DNA from: Bosea sp. RAC05
GTDB taxonomy: Bacteria; Pseudomonadota; Alphaproteobacteria; Rhizobiales; Beijerinckiaceae
Direction: 5' to 3'
Length of the DNA stretch: 64,000 nt
Assembly (NCBI RefSeq): GCF_001713455.1
Contig: NZ_CP016464.1
Location: forward strand, 2,032,001-2,096,000
How positions within the stretch are numbered: the first letter of the stretch is position 1; the number at the start of each line of letters is the position of its first letter. Positions 24,899 to 33,970 of the stretch are shown here, piece after piece. Under the pieces are notes generated by a model that saw only the letters and a list, made by a program, of their open reading frames with translations, did not search any database and was not told the DNA's origin. The translations under genes and the position numbers were made by a program.

Positions 24899-26187
24899 CG
24901 GGCATCCTCCTCGGAGACCTGTACGGGCGAGAGGGCGGCGAGGGGCAAGGTCACGGTGACGCAGGCGCCCCCCTGTTCGCGATTGCGGGCGTTCAGCGTG
25001 CCGCCGAACTTGCGCATGACGTTGCTGACGAGGAACAGGCCGAGCCCGCCGCCGGGACGCCCCTTGGTCGAGCGATAGGGCTTGCCGAGCCCGGCCAGGA
25101 TCTCGTCGGGGAAGCCGGGCCCCTCATCGGCGACGATGATGGCGAGGTCCTCGCCCCGCCGTTCGACGCGCACCGCCATCGCATGGGGCGAGGCCTCCTG
25201 CGCATTGTCGAGCAGGTTGCCGAGCACCTGCCTGAGGGCGGGGTCGGAAACGATGGGCTCGTCCGGGGTGAAGGCGTTGGCATAGTCGAGCCGCATCGGC
25301 GACCGGTGCGAGCGCCATTGCTCGATCAGCTCGTCGACGAAGCCGCGCACGGTGGTCCAGCCCGGATTTTCGGCCCGGGTCTCGCCCGACGACATCAGGA
25401 TGCCGGAGACGATGGTCTTGCAGCGGTCGAGCTGGGCCTGCATCTCGCCGATCTCGGCGATCAGCTCCGGTTTGGCCTTGAACACCGGCATCCGGCGCCA
25501 GTCGTTGACGATGACGGACAGGGTCGAGAGCGGCGTGCCGAGTTCATGGGCCGCGCCCGAGGCGAGCAGGCCCATCCGGACGATATGGTCCTCCTCGACC
25601 GCGCGCTGGCGCAGATCGGCGAGCTTTTCGTCGCGGATGCGGAGATTCCGGCTGATCCGCTGCAGGAACAGCACGAGCAGCGCCGCGGCGATCAGGAAGC
25701 AGACGAAGACGCCCTGGAGATAGAGCCGCGGCACGCCGTCATCGAGCGCGACCGGCAGCGCGAGCGGCCGATGCGCGCCCATCAGCGCGACGAAACCGAG
25801 GCTCGCCAGTCCGACCAGGACCCAGGTCGACCAGCGCTCGAGCAGCACTGCCGCCAGCCCGATCTGGAGCAGATAGAGCGAAATGAAGGGATTGCTGGCG
25901 CCGCCGGCAAGATAGAGCTGCGTCGTCAGCGCGCCGAGATCAAACAGCAGCGCGCCGAACAATTCGGCATTGCGGACATCGGCCTCGACGCGGCGGTGGC
26001 GCAGGAGGCTCGCCAGGTTGAGCAGGATCAGCAGTAGCAGAACGAGCATCATCTCGCCCAGCGGCAGGGCGATCCCGAGCACCTGGTCGACGAAGAGGAT
26101 GGTGACGACCTGGCCGCCCACGGCGAGCCAGCGCAGTTGCACCAGCAGCAGCAGGTTTGTCTGGTTGGTGGTGTCCTGGAACCTAAT
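24895..26187 (-). CDS. regB: Redox sensor histidine kinase RegB/ActS/PrrB
   Basis: About 430 residues: six TM segments, the quinone-linked loop GGASNPFISLYLLQIG, the H-box GAAHELGTPLSTL with the phosphorylated His, a Cys in LDRCKTIVSGIL matching the redox Cys of RegB, then N-box LLDNAQEASPH and G-boxes VADEGPGFPDE and GGGLGLFLVSNVM. It autophosphorylates and passes phosphate to RegA. The start is uncertain: no ATG is near. Candidates are TTG 26271 (inside surf1), ATT 26187 (overlapping the SURF1 TAG as ATTAG, with GGGAGCAGG upstream) and GTG 26142 just before the first TM segment. Confidence 0.93.
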   Translation of the reverse strand: MRFQDTTNQTNLLLLVQLRWLAVGGQVVTILFVDQVLGIALPLGEMMLVLLLLILLNLASLLRHRRVEADVRNAELFGALLFDLGALTTQLYLAGGASNPFISLYLLQIGLAAVLLERWSTWVLVGLASLGFVALMGAHRPLALPVALDDGVPRLYLQGVFVCFLIAAALLVLFLQRISRNLRIRDEKLADLRQRAVEEDHIVRMGLLASGAAHELGTPLSTLSVIVNDWRRMPVFKAKPELIAEIGEMQAQLDRCKTIVSGILMSSGETRAENPGWTTVRGFVDELIEQWRSHRSPMRLDYANAFTPDEPIVSDPALRQVLGNLLDNAQEASPHAMAVRVERRGEDLAIIVADEGPGFPDEILAGLGKPYRSTKGRPGGGLGLFLVSNVMRKFGGTLNARNREQGGACVTVTLPLAALSPVQVSEEDAR

Positions 26188-26941
26188 GGGCCTGCTCCCG
26201 CGCCCGCCGCAGCCTGAATTCGTGGCGTAGCACGAAGCCCAGCGCGCCCGCGAGCATGGCCGCGAGCGCAAACCAGGTCACCGCATAGACGAGATGGTTG
26301 TCCGAGAAGCGGACCACCGTCAGCCCGCCCACGGGAAAGCCGCCGGGGTTGGGCGTGGCGTCGGCATCGACGAAATAGGGCGCGACCGGCGTCAGGCCGC
26401 GCGCGGCGGCGATGGCCGCGACGTCGCGGGAGTGCCAGCGGTCCTCGGCCGGTGCGTTCGTCCGCAGGAACCCGCCGCCGGGCTCGCTGAGCCGCAGCAG
26501 CCCGGTGACGGTGACAGGGCCCTCCGCCAGCGCCTGCGCACGGCTGGCGCGCTCGCGCCGCTCCGGCGGCACGAAGCCGCGATTGATCAGGACCGTGAAG
26601 CCGGAAGCGGTGACCAGCGGCGTCAGCACCCAGGAGCCGGCGCCGCGCTCCGTCACCGCCTGCACGAGCGCTTCGCGATCGTTGAGGAAGCGGCCGGTCA
26701 GCGCGACGCGGGTGTATTCCGCCTGCTCGATGTCGGGCCAGGCGGCAGGCCCCGGCGCGGCGACGGGGGCGGCATGGATGCGCGCCTCGACCCGCTCGAT
26801 CAGCGCCTTCTTCCAGAACAGCCGCTCGACCTGCCAGACCCCCAGCCGCGTGAAGCCGGCGATCCCCGCGAGCGCGACCAGCGCGACGACGACCAGGACC
26901 GCGCGCGACCGCGGCGCGCGGGCCGCGGCGGCGGAGGTCAC
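26183..26941 (-). CDS. SURF1-family oxidase assembly protein
   Basis: About 252 residues from GTG 26941, which overlaps the cyoD stop (GTGA). SURF1 layout: one TM segment at each end (VLVVVALVALAGIAGFTRLG near residue 15, and VYAVTWFALAAMLAGALGFV near the C-terminus) around a periplasmic domain with GVWQVERLFWKKALIERVEAR, VLINRGFVP and the closing DNHLVYAVTWF. SURF1 helps insert heme into the catalytic subunit of heme-copper oxidases. Here it takes the position that cyoE has in enterobacterial operons; heme O synthase must be encoded elsewhere. Confidence 0.93.
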   Translation of the reverse strand: MTSAAAARAPRSRAVLVVVALVALAGIAGFTRLGVWQVERLFWKKALIERVEARIHAAPVAAPGPAAWPDIEQAEYTRVALTGRFLNDREALVQAVTERGAGSWVLTPLVTASGFTVLINRGFVPPERRERASRAQALAEGPVTVTGLLRLSEPGGGFLRTNAPAEDRWHSRDVAAIAAARGLTPVAPYFVDADATPNPGGFPVGGLTVVRFSDNHLVYAVTWFALAAMLAGALGFVLRHEFRLRRAREQAH

Positions 26942-27321
26942 GGCATCTGCCTCATGTCGTGCACCGGCATCATGTTGGTGTTGAGGTGGTACATCACCCA
27001 CAGCGACCCGGCGAGCGTGATCACCACGACGATCACGGTGAAGACCAGCGCCAGCAGCGTCCAGCCGCCTTCGACACGGCCGTTCATGTGCAGGAAGTAG
27101 ATCATGTGCACGATGATCTGGACGACGGCGAAGCCCATCACCACGAAGCCGGTGAGCTGGTTGTTGCCGAGCGCGCCGGACATCACCAGCCAGAACGGGA
27201 TGGCGGTGAGGATCACCGACAGCACGAAGCCGGTCATGTAGCCGCGGAAGGAGCCGTGGGCCTCGTCCTCGGGATGGGGCTCGTAGCCCGGCTGGTGCTG
27301 GGCGTTCGTCTCGGAGCTCAT
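26938..27321 (-). CDS. cyoD: Cytochrome bo3 quinol oxidase subunit IV
   Basis: A 127-residue subunit with three TM helices (GYMTGFVLSVILTAIPFWLV, LTGFVVMGFAVVQIIVHMIY, GWTLLALVFTVIVVVITLAG), the normal CyoD layout, with the HMIYFLHMN motif after helix II. Its start at 27321 overlaps the cyoC stop (ATGA). It stabilises the CuB site during assembly and is not itself catalytic. Confidence 0.95.
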   Translation of the reverse strand: MSSETNAQHQPGYEPHPEDEAHGSFRGYMTGFVLSVILTAIPFWLVMSGALGNNQLTGFVVMGFAVVQIIVHMIYFLHMNGRVEGGWTLLALVFTVIVVVITLAGSLWVMYHLNTNMMPVHDMRQMP

Positions 27322-27950
27322 CGCAGCATCCCCATCAGGTAGACGAAGGTGAAGACGCCGATCCAGATGACGTCCAGGAAGTGCCAGAACATGCTCAGGC
27401 ACAACATGCGCCGGCGGTTGGCGGCGATCAGGCCGTGCCGCGCGACCTGCACCATCAGCACCGTCAGCCAGACCAGGCCGAAGGCGACGTGCAGCCCGTG
27501 CGTGCCCACCAGCACGAAGAAGGAGGAGAGGAAGGCACTGCGCTGCGGCGTCGCGCCGAGCGAAATCAGGTGGTGGAACTCGTAGAGCTCTATGGCGAGG
27601 AAGGCGAGGCCGAACAGCCCCGTCACCGCCAGCCAGCCTTGCGTCGCCGCGACCTTGCCCTTCGCCATCTCCAGCATGGCTAAGCCGAAGGTGATCGAGG
27701 AGAAGAGCAGCATCGCGGTGTTGATCGCGACGAGGTTGAGGTCGAACAGGTCCTTCGGCGCGGGACCCGCCGCATAGTTCGCCCCGAGCACGCCGTAGAT
27801 CGCGAACAGGATCGCGAAGATCAGGCAGTCGCTCATCAGGTAGAGCCAGAAGCCCAGCGGCGTGCTGTGCCCCTCGGGATGCGGGTGCTCGTCCTTGAGA
27901 TAGAAGACGGGCGCGTCGCCGCCCTGCGGAACGGTCATCGTCGATGCCAT
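27318..27950 (-). CDS. cyoC: Cytochrome bo3 quinol oxidase subunit III
   Basis: A 210-residue subunit III with five TM helices. Signatures are GFWLYLMSDCLIFAILFAIY in helix I, ELYEFHHLISLGATPQRSAF, and GTHGLHVAFGLVWL. ATG 27950 is chosen, four bases after the cyoB stop. It packs against subunit I and helps proton supply; CyoC has five helices where the aa3 homologue has seven. Confidence 0.96.
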   Translation of the reverse strand: MASTMTVPQGGDAPVFYLKDEHPHPEGHSTPLGFWLYLMSDCLIFAILFAIYGVLGANYAAGPAPKDLFDLNLVAINTAMLLFSSITFGLAMLEMAKGKVAATQGWLAVTGLFGLAFLAIELYEFHHLISLGATPQRSAFLSSFFVLVGTHGLHVAFGLVWLTVLMVQVARHGLIAANRRRMLCLSMFWHFLDVIWIGVFTFVYLMGMLR

Positions 27951-27954
27951 GATG

Positions 27955-29964
27955 TCAGGCCCCCGATCCCGCGAGCAGGCGGGTGCGCGCATTCTCCGCG
28001 GCGACGACCTCCTCTGCGGGAATGTGGAAATCGCGGTGGTAGTTGAAGCTGTGGGCGATCGCGACCACCAGGATCGCCGCGAAGGACACCGCCGCCAGCC
28101 ACCAGATGTGCCAGATCAGCGCGAAGCCGAGCGCCACCGAAATCCCCGCCAGCACGAGGCCGGTCGGCGTGTTCTTCGGCATGTGGATCGGCTTGAAGCC
28201 TTCGACCGGCCGGACATAGCCGCGGCGCTTCATGTCGGTCCAGGCGTCGTTGTCGTGCACCACCGGGGTGAAGGCGAAGTTGTAGGCCGGCGGCGGCGAG
28301 GACGTCGCCCATTCCAGTGTGCGCCCGTCCCAGGGGTCGCCGGTCAGGTCGCGCAGCTCGTCGCGCTTCCAGATGCTGTAGGCGATCTGGGCGATGAAGC
28401 TGACGATGCCGAGCAGGATCAGGAAGGCGCCGAAGCCGGCGATGATGAACCAGATCTGCAGCGAGGGATCGTCGAAGACGCGCATCCGCCGCGTCACGCC
28501 CATCAGGCCGAGCACATAGAGCGGCATGAAGGCGAACAGGAAGCCGAGCGTCCAGAACCAGAAGGAAAACTTGCCGAGCAGCGGGTGCAGGCGGAAGCCG
28601 AACGCCTTCGGCCACCAGTAGATCATGCCGGCGAAGAGCCCGTAGAGCACGCCGCCGATGATGACGTTGTGGAAATGCGCCACCAGGAACAGGCTGTTGT
28701 GCAGCACGAAGTCGGCCGGGGGCACGGCGAGCAGCACGCCGGTCATGCCGCCGATGACGAAGGTCAGCATGAAGGCGATGGTCCACATCATCGGCAGCTC
28801 GAAGCGGATGCGGCCGCGATACATCGTGAACAGCCAGTTGAAGATCTTCGCCCCGGTCGGGATCGAGATGATCATCGTCGTGATTCCGAAGAAGGAATTC
28901 ACGCTCGCGCCCGAGCCCATCGTGAAGAAGTGGTGCAGCCAGACGAGGTAGGACAGGATGGTGATGACCACCGTCGCGTAGACCATCGAGGTGTAGCCGA
29001 AGAGGCGCTTGCCCGAGAAGGTCGAGACGACTTCGGAGAAGATGCCGAAGGCCGGCAGGATCAGGATGTAGACCTCCGGGTGACCCCAGATCCAGATCAG
29101 GTTCACGTACATCATCGGGTTGCCGCCGAAGTCGTTCGTGAAGAAGTTGGTGCCGACATAGCGGTCGAGCGTCAGCAGGGCGAGCACCGCGGTGAGCACC
29201 GGGAAGGTCGCCACGATCAGCACGTTGGTGCACAGCGAGGTCCAGGTGAAGACCGGCATCTTCATCAGCGACATGCCGGGGCAGCGCATCTTCACGATCG
29301 TGCAGATCAGATTGATGCCGGATAACGTCGTGCCCACGCCGGCGATCTGCAGCGCCCAGATGTAATAGTCGACGCCGACCTCCGGGCTGTAGGAAATCCC
29401 CGAAAGCGGCGGGTAGGCGAGCCAGCCCGTGCGCGCGAACTCGCCGACGAAGAGCGAGATCATCACCAGCACCGCGCCGGCCGTCGTCATCCAGAAGCTG
29501 AAATTGTTCAGGAACGGGAAGGAGACGTCGCGCGCGCCGATCTGCAGCGGCACGACATAGTTCATCAGCCCCGTCACCAGCGGCATGGCGACGAAGAAGA
29601 TCATGATCACGCCATGGACGGTAAAGAGCTGGTCGTAGTGATGGGCGTTGAGATAGCCCTCGGACCCGTTGAAGGCGATCGCCTGCTGGATGCGCATCAT
29701 CACCGCGTCGGCGAAGCCGCGCAGCAGCATCACCAGACCCAGGATCATGTACATGATCCCGATCTTCTTGTGGTCGACGCTGGTCAGCCAGTCGCGCCAT
29801 AGCCAGCCCCAGAGCCGGTAATAGGTCAGCGCGCCGACCACCGCCGCGCCGCCCAGCGCCACGACGGCGAAGGTGGCGACCAGGATCGGCTCGTGGATCG
29901 GGAAGGCGGCGAGCGTAAGCTTGCCGAAGATCGGAGAGGTGGCGGCAACGGAAGCGTCGGTCAC
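27955..29964 (-). CDS. cyoB: Cytochrome bo3 quinol oxidase subunit I
   Basis: A 669-residue heme-copper oxidase subunit I with about 15 TM helices. The low-spin heme region carries [14 protein letters not shown]; the binuclear centre has [15 protein letters not shown] (CuB His and the cross-linked His-Tyr pair), [10 protein letters not shown] (two CuB His), and [11 protein letters not shown] (heme ligands). The Glu of the D-channel is in GHPEVY, and the K-channel Lys in SGKRLFGY. It reduces oxygen to water with electrons from ubiquinol and pumps protons. The length is close to E. coli CyoB (663). Confidence 0.97.
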   Translation of the reverse strand: MTDASVAATSPIFGKLTLAAFPIHEPILVATFAVVALGGAAVVGALTYYRLWGWLWRDWLTSVDHKKIGIMYMILGLVMLLRGFADAVMMRIQQAIAFNGSEGYLNAHHYDQLFTVHGVIMIFFVAMPLVTGLMNYVVPLQIGARDVSFPFLNNFSFWMTTAGAVLVMISLFVGEFARTGWLAYPPLSGISYSPEVGVDYYIWALQIAGVGTTLSGINLICTIVKMRCPGMSLMKMPVFTWTSLCTNVLIVATFPVLTAVLALLTLDRYVGTNFFTNDFGGNPMMYVNLIWIWGHPEVYILILPAFGIFSEVVSTFSGKRLFGYTSMVYATVVITILSYLVWLHHFFTMGSGASVNSFFGITTMIISIPTGAKIFNWLFTMYRGRIRFELPMMWTIAFMLTFVIGGMTGVLLAVPPADFVLHNSLFLVAHFHNVIIGGVLYGLFAGMIYWWPKAFGFRLHPLLGKFSFWFWTLGFLFAFMPLYVLGLMGVTRRMRVFDDPSLQIWFIIAGFGAFLILLGIVSFIAQIAYSIWKRDELRDLTGDPWDGRTLEWATSSPPPAYNFAFTPVVHDNDAWTDMKRRGYVRPVEGFKPIHMPKNTPTGLVLAGISVALGFALIWHIWWLAAVSFAAILVVAIAHSFNYHRDFHIPAEEVVAAENARTRLLAGSGA

Positions 29965-29977
29965 GGGGATTCTCGCT

Positions 29978-31198
29978 TCAGGACTGTGACGAACGGGCGA
30001 GGCCGAGCAGCTCGGTGAAGGTCTGCGGCCGGCGCGGCGTCAGGGGGGCGAACGTCAACGGGGCAAGCGTTGTCAGGGGAGGCGTCAGGCCCAGGCCCCG
30101 GATCGGGGTCAGGTCGCGCGGGGCGGTGTCGGGCGGCGCCATGGCCATCATCGCCTTCGCCTCCTCGATCGTGCAGATCGAGGCGATGAAGCGCGGCTCC
30201 TCGCCGAAGGGCGCCTGGTTGCCGCCGCGGCGCGAATACTTGTCATAGGCCAGCGGCAGCGTCGTATGCAGGCCGGCGAGGCCGAGGCCCCCCTTGGCGT
30301 CGAGCGCCATCATCTCGCTCATGCACATCTTGCCGGGCTGGACGCAGAGATTGCGGATGGCGTCGAACAGGCGCGGCTCGGTCGCGCCGAAGCGCTGCAC
30401 CGCGACGTTCTCGCTCGGCCGCTCGAGCCGGAGATAGGCGGCGCGGTCGAGCCGGGCGTCGCTCTCCTTTGTCTTGGCGACCCAGCCCTCGAAATCGCCC
30501 TCGCTCATGCCGAGGAAGGAAAAGCGCATGCCGGAGAAGCCGGCGCCGCTGTAATTGGCCGAGAAGCCCTGGTAGCGGCCGGGCCGGTTGATCACGGCAT
30601 GGAGCCGCGTCTGCATCGCCGGCATTGCGTAGATCTGGCCAGCCAGCGCCGGGATGTAGAAGGAGTTCATCACCGAGGAGGAGGTGAGCTTGAAATGGAT
30701 CGGCCGGTCGACGGGAGCGGCGAGCTCGTTGACGGTGGCGATGCCCTGCTCGGGGTAGATGAACAGCCATTTCCAGTCGAGCGCGACGACCTCGACCTCG
30801 AGCGGCCGGGTGGTCGCGGGTACCGGCTTGCCGGAGGCGATCCGGTCGAGCTTGCGGTAGGGGTCGAGCAGATGCGTGCCCATCCAGGTCAGCGCGCCCA
30901 GCGCGATGATGATCAGGAGCGGCGCCGCCCAGATGACCAGCTCGAGGCCGGTCGAATGGTTCCAGTCCGGCTTGTAGGTCGCCTCCTTGTTGGAGGCGCG
31001 GTAACGCCAGGCGAAGAACACCGTCAGCGCCATCACCGGCACGATGATCAGCAGCATCAGCACCGTCGAGATCACGATCAGGTCGCGCTGCTGCGCGGCG
31101 ATGTCGCCCGAGGGCGCCATGACCACGAGGTTGCAGCCGCCGAGCGCGGCGAGCAGGGGAAGCAAAGCGAGGACACGCAGGGGGCTCAAGGCAGACAC
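29978..31198 (-). CDS. cyoA: Cytochrome bo3 quinol oxidase subunit II (lipoprotein)
   Basis: A 406-residue subunit II, longer than E. coli CyoA (~315) by a C-terminal Pro/Ala-rich tail. It starts at GTG 31198 with a lipoprotein signal; the lipobox is LAALGGC (Cys ~22). Two TM helices follow, then a cupredoxin domain with [20 protein letters not shown] and [20 protein letters not shown]. The CuA Cys and His ligands of cytochrome c oxidases are missing, as expected for a quinol oxidase. First gene of the operon; the region upstream holds an imperfect palindrome at 31251-31269. Confidence 0.94.
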   Translation of the reverse strand: MSALSPLRVLALLPLLAALGGCNLVVMAPSGDIAAQQRDLIVISTVLMLLIIVPVMALTVFFAWRYRASNKEATYKPDWNHSTGLELVIWAAPLLIIIALGALTWMGTHLLDPYRKLDRIASGKPVPATTRPLEVEVVALDWKWLFIYPEQGIATVNELAAPVDRPIHFKLTSSSVMNSFYIPALAGQIYAMPAMQTRLHAVINRPGRYQGFSANYSGAGFSGMRFSFLGMSEGDFEGWVAKTKESDARLDRAAYLRLERPSENVAVQRFGATEPRLFDAIRNLCVQPGKMCMSEMMALDAKGGLGLAGLHTTLPLAYDKYSRRGGNQAPFGEEPRFIASICTIEEAKAMMAMAPPDTAPRDLTPIRGLGLTPPLTTLAPLTFAPLTPRRPQTFTELLGLARSSQS

Positions 31199-31250
31199 CT
31201 TTCGCTGATCGGCTTGCCCGGAGAGCTAGCTGCGGTGCAGCAAAGGTAAC

Positions 31251-31269
31251 ATTGGACAATTTGCCCAAT
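31251..31269. promoter_or_regulatory. Imperfect 19-bp palindrome upstream of cyoA
   Basis: ATTGGACAATTTGCCCAAT is symmetric about its central T except for one pair (A/C at positions 6 and 14). It lies ~53 bp upstream of the cyoA start and ~95 bp upstream of the divergent MFS gene, a typical operator position. Confidence 0.5.
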
Positions 31270-31310
31270 GCCGCCCGGAGGCCCGATGGGGCACTAGGAC
31301 CGGTGCCGCG

Positions 31311-31331
31311 GCATGGTGCGACGCACCATGC
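31311..31331. promoter_or_regulatory. Perfect 21-bp palindrome upstream of the MFS gene
   Basis: GCATGGTGCG-A-CGCACCATGC has two exact 10-bp arms around one central base, ending 32 bp before the MFS start at 31364 and within the divergent cyoA/MFS intergenic region. Its symmetry and position fit a regulator-binding site; the T-rich CTTTTGTG just after could also make it a weak terminator. Confidence 0.6.
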
Positions 31332-31363
31332 TTTTGTGAGACCGATGCGCGACGGGACAGATC

Positions 31364-32695
31364 ATGGCTCAGATGCCGACCACGGCGGAACGCGACGCCA
31401 GCCATCTCAGCGAGAGCCATGGCGAGGTGAACCCGGGCGAGATGGCGATCGGCGTCATCATCGGCCGCACCTCGGAGTTCTTCGACTTCTTCGTCTATGC
31501 GATCGCCTCGGTCATCGTTTTCCCGAAGCTGGTCTTTTCCTTCGCCGATCCGCTGACGGGAACGCTGTATTCGTTCGCGATCTTCGCGCTGGCCTTCATC
31601 GCGCGCCCCTTCGGCACGGTCATCTTCACCGCGATCGACCGCAAGGCCGGCAAGAGCGCCAAGCTGACGCTCGCCCTGTTCCTGCTGGGCACCTCGACCT
31701 GCGCCATCGGCTTCCTGCCGAGCTATGAGAGCATCGGCACGGCCTCGATCTGGCTGCTCGCGCTCGCCCGCATCGGCCAGGGCATCGCGCTCGGCGGCAC
31801 CTGGGACGGGCTCGCCTCGCTGCTCGCGCTCAACGCGCCCCAGCGCCATCGCGGCTGGTATGCGATGATCCCGCAGCTCGGCGCGCCCTTCGGCCTGATC
31901 GTCGCCAGCGGACTCTTCGCCTTCTTCGTCGGCAATCTCTCGGCCGAGGACTTCTACGACTGGGGCTGGCGCTATCCCTTCTTCGTCGCCTTCGCGATCA
32001 ATGTCGTGGCGCTCTTCGCCCGCCTGCGCATGGTGGTGACGCCGGACTACCAGAACCTGTTCGAGACGCGCGAACTCCAGCCGACGAAGATCGTCGACAC
32101 GCTGCGGGCCGAGGGGCGCCATGTCGTGATCGGCGCCTTCGCCCCGCTGGCGAGCTTCGCCATGTTCCACATGGTCACGGTCTTCCCGCTCTCCTGGGTC
32201 TTCCTGTTCACCAACGAAGGGCCAGCGCGCTTCCTGGTGATCGAGGCGGTGGGTGCGGTCTTCGGCGCGCTCGCCATCGTCGCCTCGGGCCTGATCGCCG
32301 ACCGGATCGGCCGGCGCGCGCTGCTCGGCGGCTGCGCCATCGCGATCGCGGTGTTCAGCGGCTTCGCACCGCAGCTGCTCGACGGCGGCCTCATTGGCGA
32401 ACTCGTCTTCATGATCGGCGGCTTCATCCTGCTCGGCCTGTCCTTCGGCCAGTCCTCCGGCTCGGTCGCCTCGGCCTTCTCGCCGACCTATCGCTACACC
32501 GGCTCGGCGCTGACCTCGGACCTCGCCTGGCTCTTCGGCGCCGGCTTCGCGCCGCTGGCGGCGCTGCTGCTCTCGACCCAGTTCGGCCTGATCTCGGCCG
32601 GCGCCTATCTCCTGTCAGGCGCCGTGGTCACGCTGCTGGCGCTGCGCCTCAACCGCCAGTGGGAAATGCGCCGGGCCGATGAGGGGCGCGGGTGA
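31364..32695 (+). CDS. MFS metabolite:H+ symporter (MHS family)
   Basis: A 443-residue, 12-TM transporter. MHS marks are TSEFFDFFVYAIASVIVFPK in TM1 (family motif GxxxEWYDF-like, here EFFDFFVY), the loop FIARPFGTVIFTAIDRKAGK replacing the usual motif A, and GIALGGTWDGLASLLA (R-x-x-QG-x-x-x-GG-E/T region) before TM5. The group imports carboxylates, betaines or sugars by proton symport. It is divergent from cyoA and monocistronic; a perfect palindrome lies just upstream. Confidence 0.88.
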   Translation: MAQMPTTAERDASHLSESHGEVNPGEMAIGVIIGRTSEFFDFFVYAIASVIVFPKLVFSFADPLTGTLYSFAIFALAFIARPFGTVIFTAIDRKAGKSAKLTLALFLLGTSTCAIGFLPSYESIGTASIWLLALARIGQGIALGGTWDGLASLLALNAPQRHRGWYAMIPQLGAPFGLIVASGLFAFFVGNLSAEDFYDWGWRYPFFVAFAINVVALFARLRMVVTPDYQNLFETRELQPTKIVDTLRAEGRHVVIGAFAPLASFAMFHMVTVFPLSWVFLFTNEGPARFLVIEAVGAVFGALAIVASGLIADRIGRRALLGGCAIAIAVFSGFAPQLLDGGLIGELVFMIGGFILLGLSFGQSSGSVASAFSPTYRYTGSALTSDLAWLFGAGFAPLAALLLSTQFGLISAGAYLLSGAVVTLLALRLNRQWEMRRADEGRG

Positions 32696-32735
32696 GGCGG
32701 GGTGCGACGGCCGCGCTGCGGCGCGCCGGAGGGCG

Positions 32736-33365
32736 CTAGCGGAGTGTGGCGAGATCGGCCTTCAGTCGCGCGACGTCCAACTCCAGCAGACGGATGCGGT
32801 CGTCTCGGTCGGCAAGGGCCGCTTCCACATCGGCGGCCTCAAATCGCTGCGGGATATGCTGCGGGCAGTTGGCGTCCCAGGCCGTGATGGTGAAAAGCAT
32901 GATCTGCTCGGGGCGCGCGCTGTAGCCATCCGGCATCAGCTGCGCGGTCAGATCGGCGTCACCCTCGACGACGCGAGCCTCGCCCCAGATCTTGATCCGC
33001 CGTTGTTGGGCGTAGTCGATCAGGAACAGGTAAGCCTTCGGATTGTCCGCGAGGTTTCCTTGGGAAATGTACTGGCGATTGCCGGAAAAATCCGCGAAGC
33101 CGAGGGTCTTGCTGTCGATGACCCTCAGGAATCCTCTGGGGCCGCCGCGGTGCTGGATATAGGGTTGGCCATCCGCATTGGCGGTGCCGAGGAAGAAGCT
33201 CGTCTGGGCTTCCACGAACGACTGCAGCGCCGGTGTGACCTGCGTCTGCCACGAGCCGCCGGCTTCCATCCGCGCATAGCCCGTGCGTGACCCCTTGCGT
33301 TGCTGGATGGCTTTGACGGTCGGCGTGAAGGCGATGTCGCTGGAGACAGCGTCACTCATTTTCAT
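32736..33365 (-). CDS. Pyridoxamine-5'-phosphate-oxidase-fold FMN-binding protein
   Basis: About 209 residues from ATG 33365, which has GGGAGG 5 bases upstream. The split-barrel core is FVEAQTSFFLGTANADGQPY, IQHRGGPRGFLRVIDSKTLG, GFADFSGNRQYISQGNLADN and KAYLFLIDYAQQRRIKIWGEA, which bind FMN in this family. The C-terminal 30 residues form a charged helix (DVEAALADRDDRIRLLELDV) that may dimerise. Members are often stress-induced oxidoreductases. It is 10 bp after the DUF1348 gene and probably co-transcribed with it. Confidence 0.88.
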   Translation of the reverse strand: MKMSDAVSSDIAFTPTVKAIQQRKGSRTGYARMEAGGSWQTQVTPALQSFVEAQTSFFLGTANADGQPYIQHRGGPRGFLRVIDSKTLGFADFSGNRQYISQGNLADNPKAYLFLIDYAQQRRIKIWGEARVVEGDADLTAQLMPDGYSARPEQIMLFTITAWDANCPQHIPQRFEAADVEAALADRDDRIRLLELDVARLKADLATLR

Positions 33366-33375
33366 GGTCACCTCC

Positions 33376-33843
33376 CTAGAGTCCGAGATCGCTCAGGGAC
33401 GGGTGTTCGTCGGGTCTGCGACCCAGCGGCCAGTGGAACTTCCGATCCTCCGTCCGGATCGGCATGTCGTTGATGCTGGCATGGCGACGCCGCATCAGGC
33501 CGTCCGGGCTGAACTCCCAGTTTTCATTGCCATAGCTGCGGAACCAGTGGCCGCTGTCGTCGTGCCACTCGTAAGCGAAACGGACGGCGATCCGGTTGCC
33601 GTCGAAGGCCCACAGTTCCTTGATGAGCCGATAGTCGAGCTCGCGTGACCATTTGCGCTCCAGCATGGCCACGATCGCGTCCCGGCCGACTGGAAACTCG
33701 ACGCGGTTGCGCCAGAGGCTGTCGGTCGTATAGGCGAGCGCAACCCGTTCAGGCTCGCGGGAGTTCCAGGCATCCTCGGCCAGCCGGACCTTCTGGGCGG
33801 CCGAATCTGCCGTGAACGGGGGCAAGGGAGGGCGGCTTGTCAT
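33376..33843 (-). CDS. DUF1348 family protein (NTF2/SnoaL-like fold)
   Basis: About 155 residues. DUF1348 marks are [80 protein letters not shown] and YGNENWEF. I chose ATG 33843; GTG and ATG codons at 33855 and 33852 are alternatives without a ribosome site. Small cone-shaped NTF2-like proteins of this type bind hydrophobic ligands or act as isomerases/hydrolases; no specific activity is known. It precedes the FMN-binding gene. Confidence 0.88.
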   Translation of the reverse strand: MTSRPPLPPFTADSAAQKVRLAEDAWNSREPERVALAYTTDSLWRNRVEFPVGRDAIVAMLERKWSRELDYRLIKELWAFDGNRIAVRFAYEWHDDSGHWFRSYGNENWEFSPDGLMRRRHASINDMPIRTEDRKFHWPLGRRPDEHPSLSDLGL

Positions 33844-33890
33844 TGGCACCATCACGAAAGGGAAAAGGGGACATTCAGCGGTAGCGGTGG

Positions 33891-33968
33891 CTATGCGTCG
33901 GCCGTGACATCGATGACCGGCTTGCCGAAATGCAGGGCCGCGTTGAGCGCGTCATAGGCCGCTGGCAC
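33891..33968 (-). pseudogene. C-terminal remnant of a zinc-type alcohol dehydrogenase/quinone oxidoreductase
   Basis: On the minus strand the bases between the metallo-hydrolase stop and position 33891 read in frame [23 protein letters not shown] and end in TAG. This is the usual last segment of MDR-family dehydrogenases (small helix, then H-x-x-GK-x-V-I-D-V). The rest of the gene is missing, since the upstream neighbour's stop lies immediately before it. A deletion that fused the neighbouring gene up to this tail would explain it. Confidence 0.6.
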
Positions 33969-33970
33969 AA

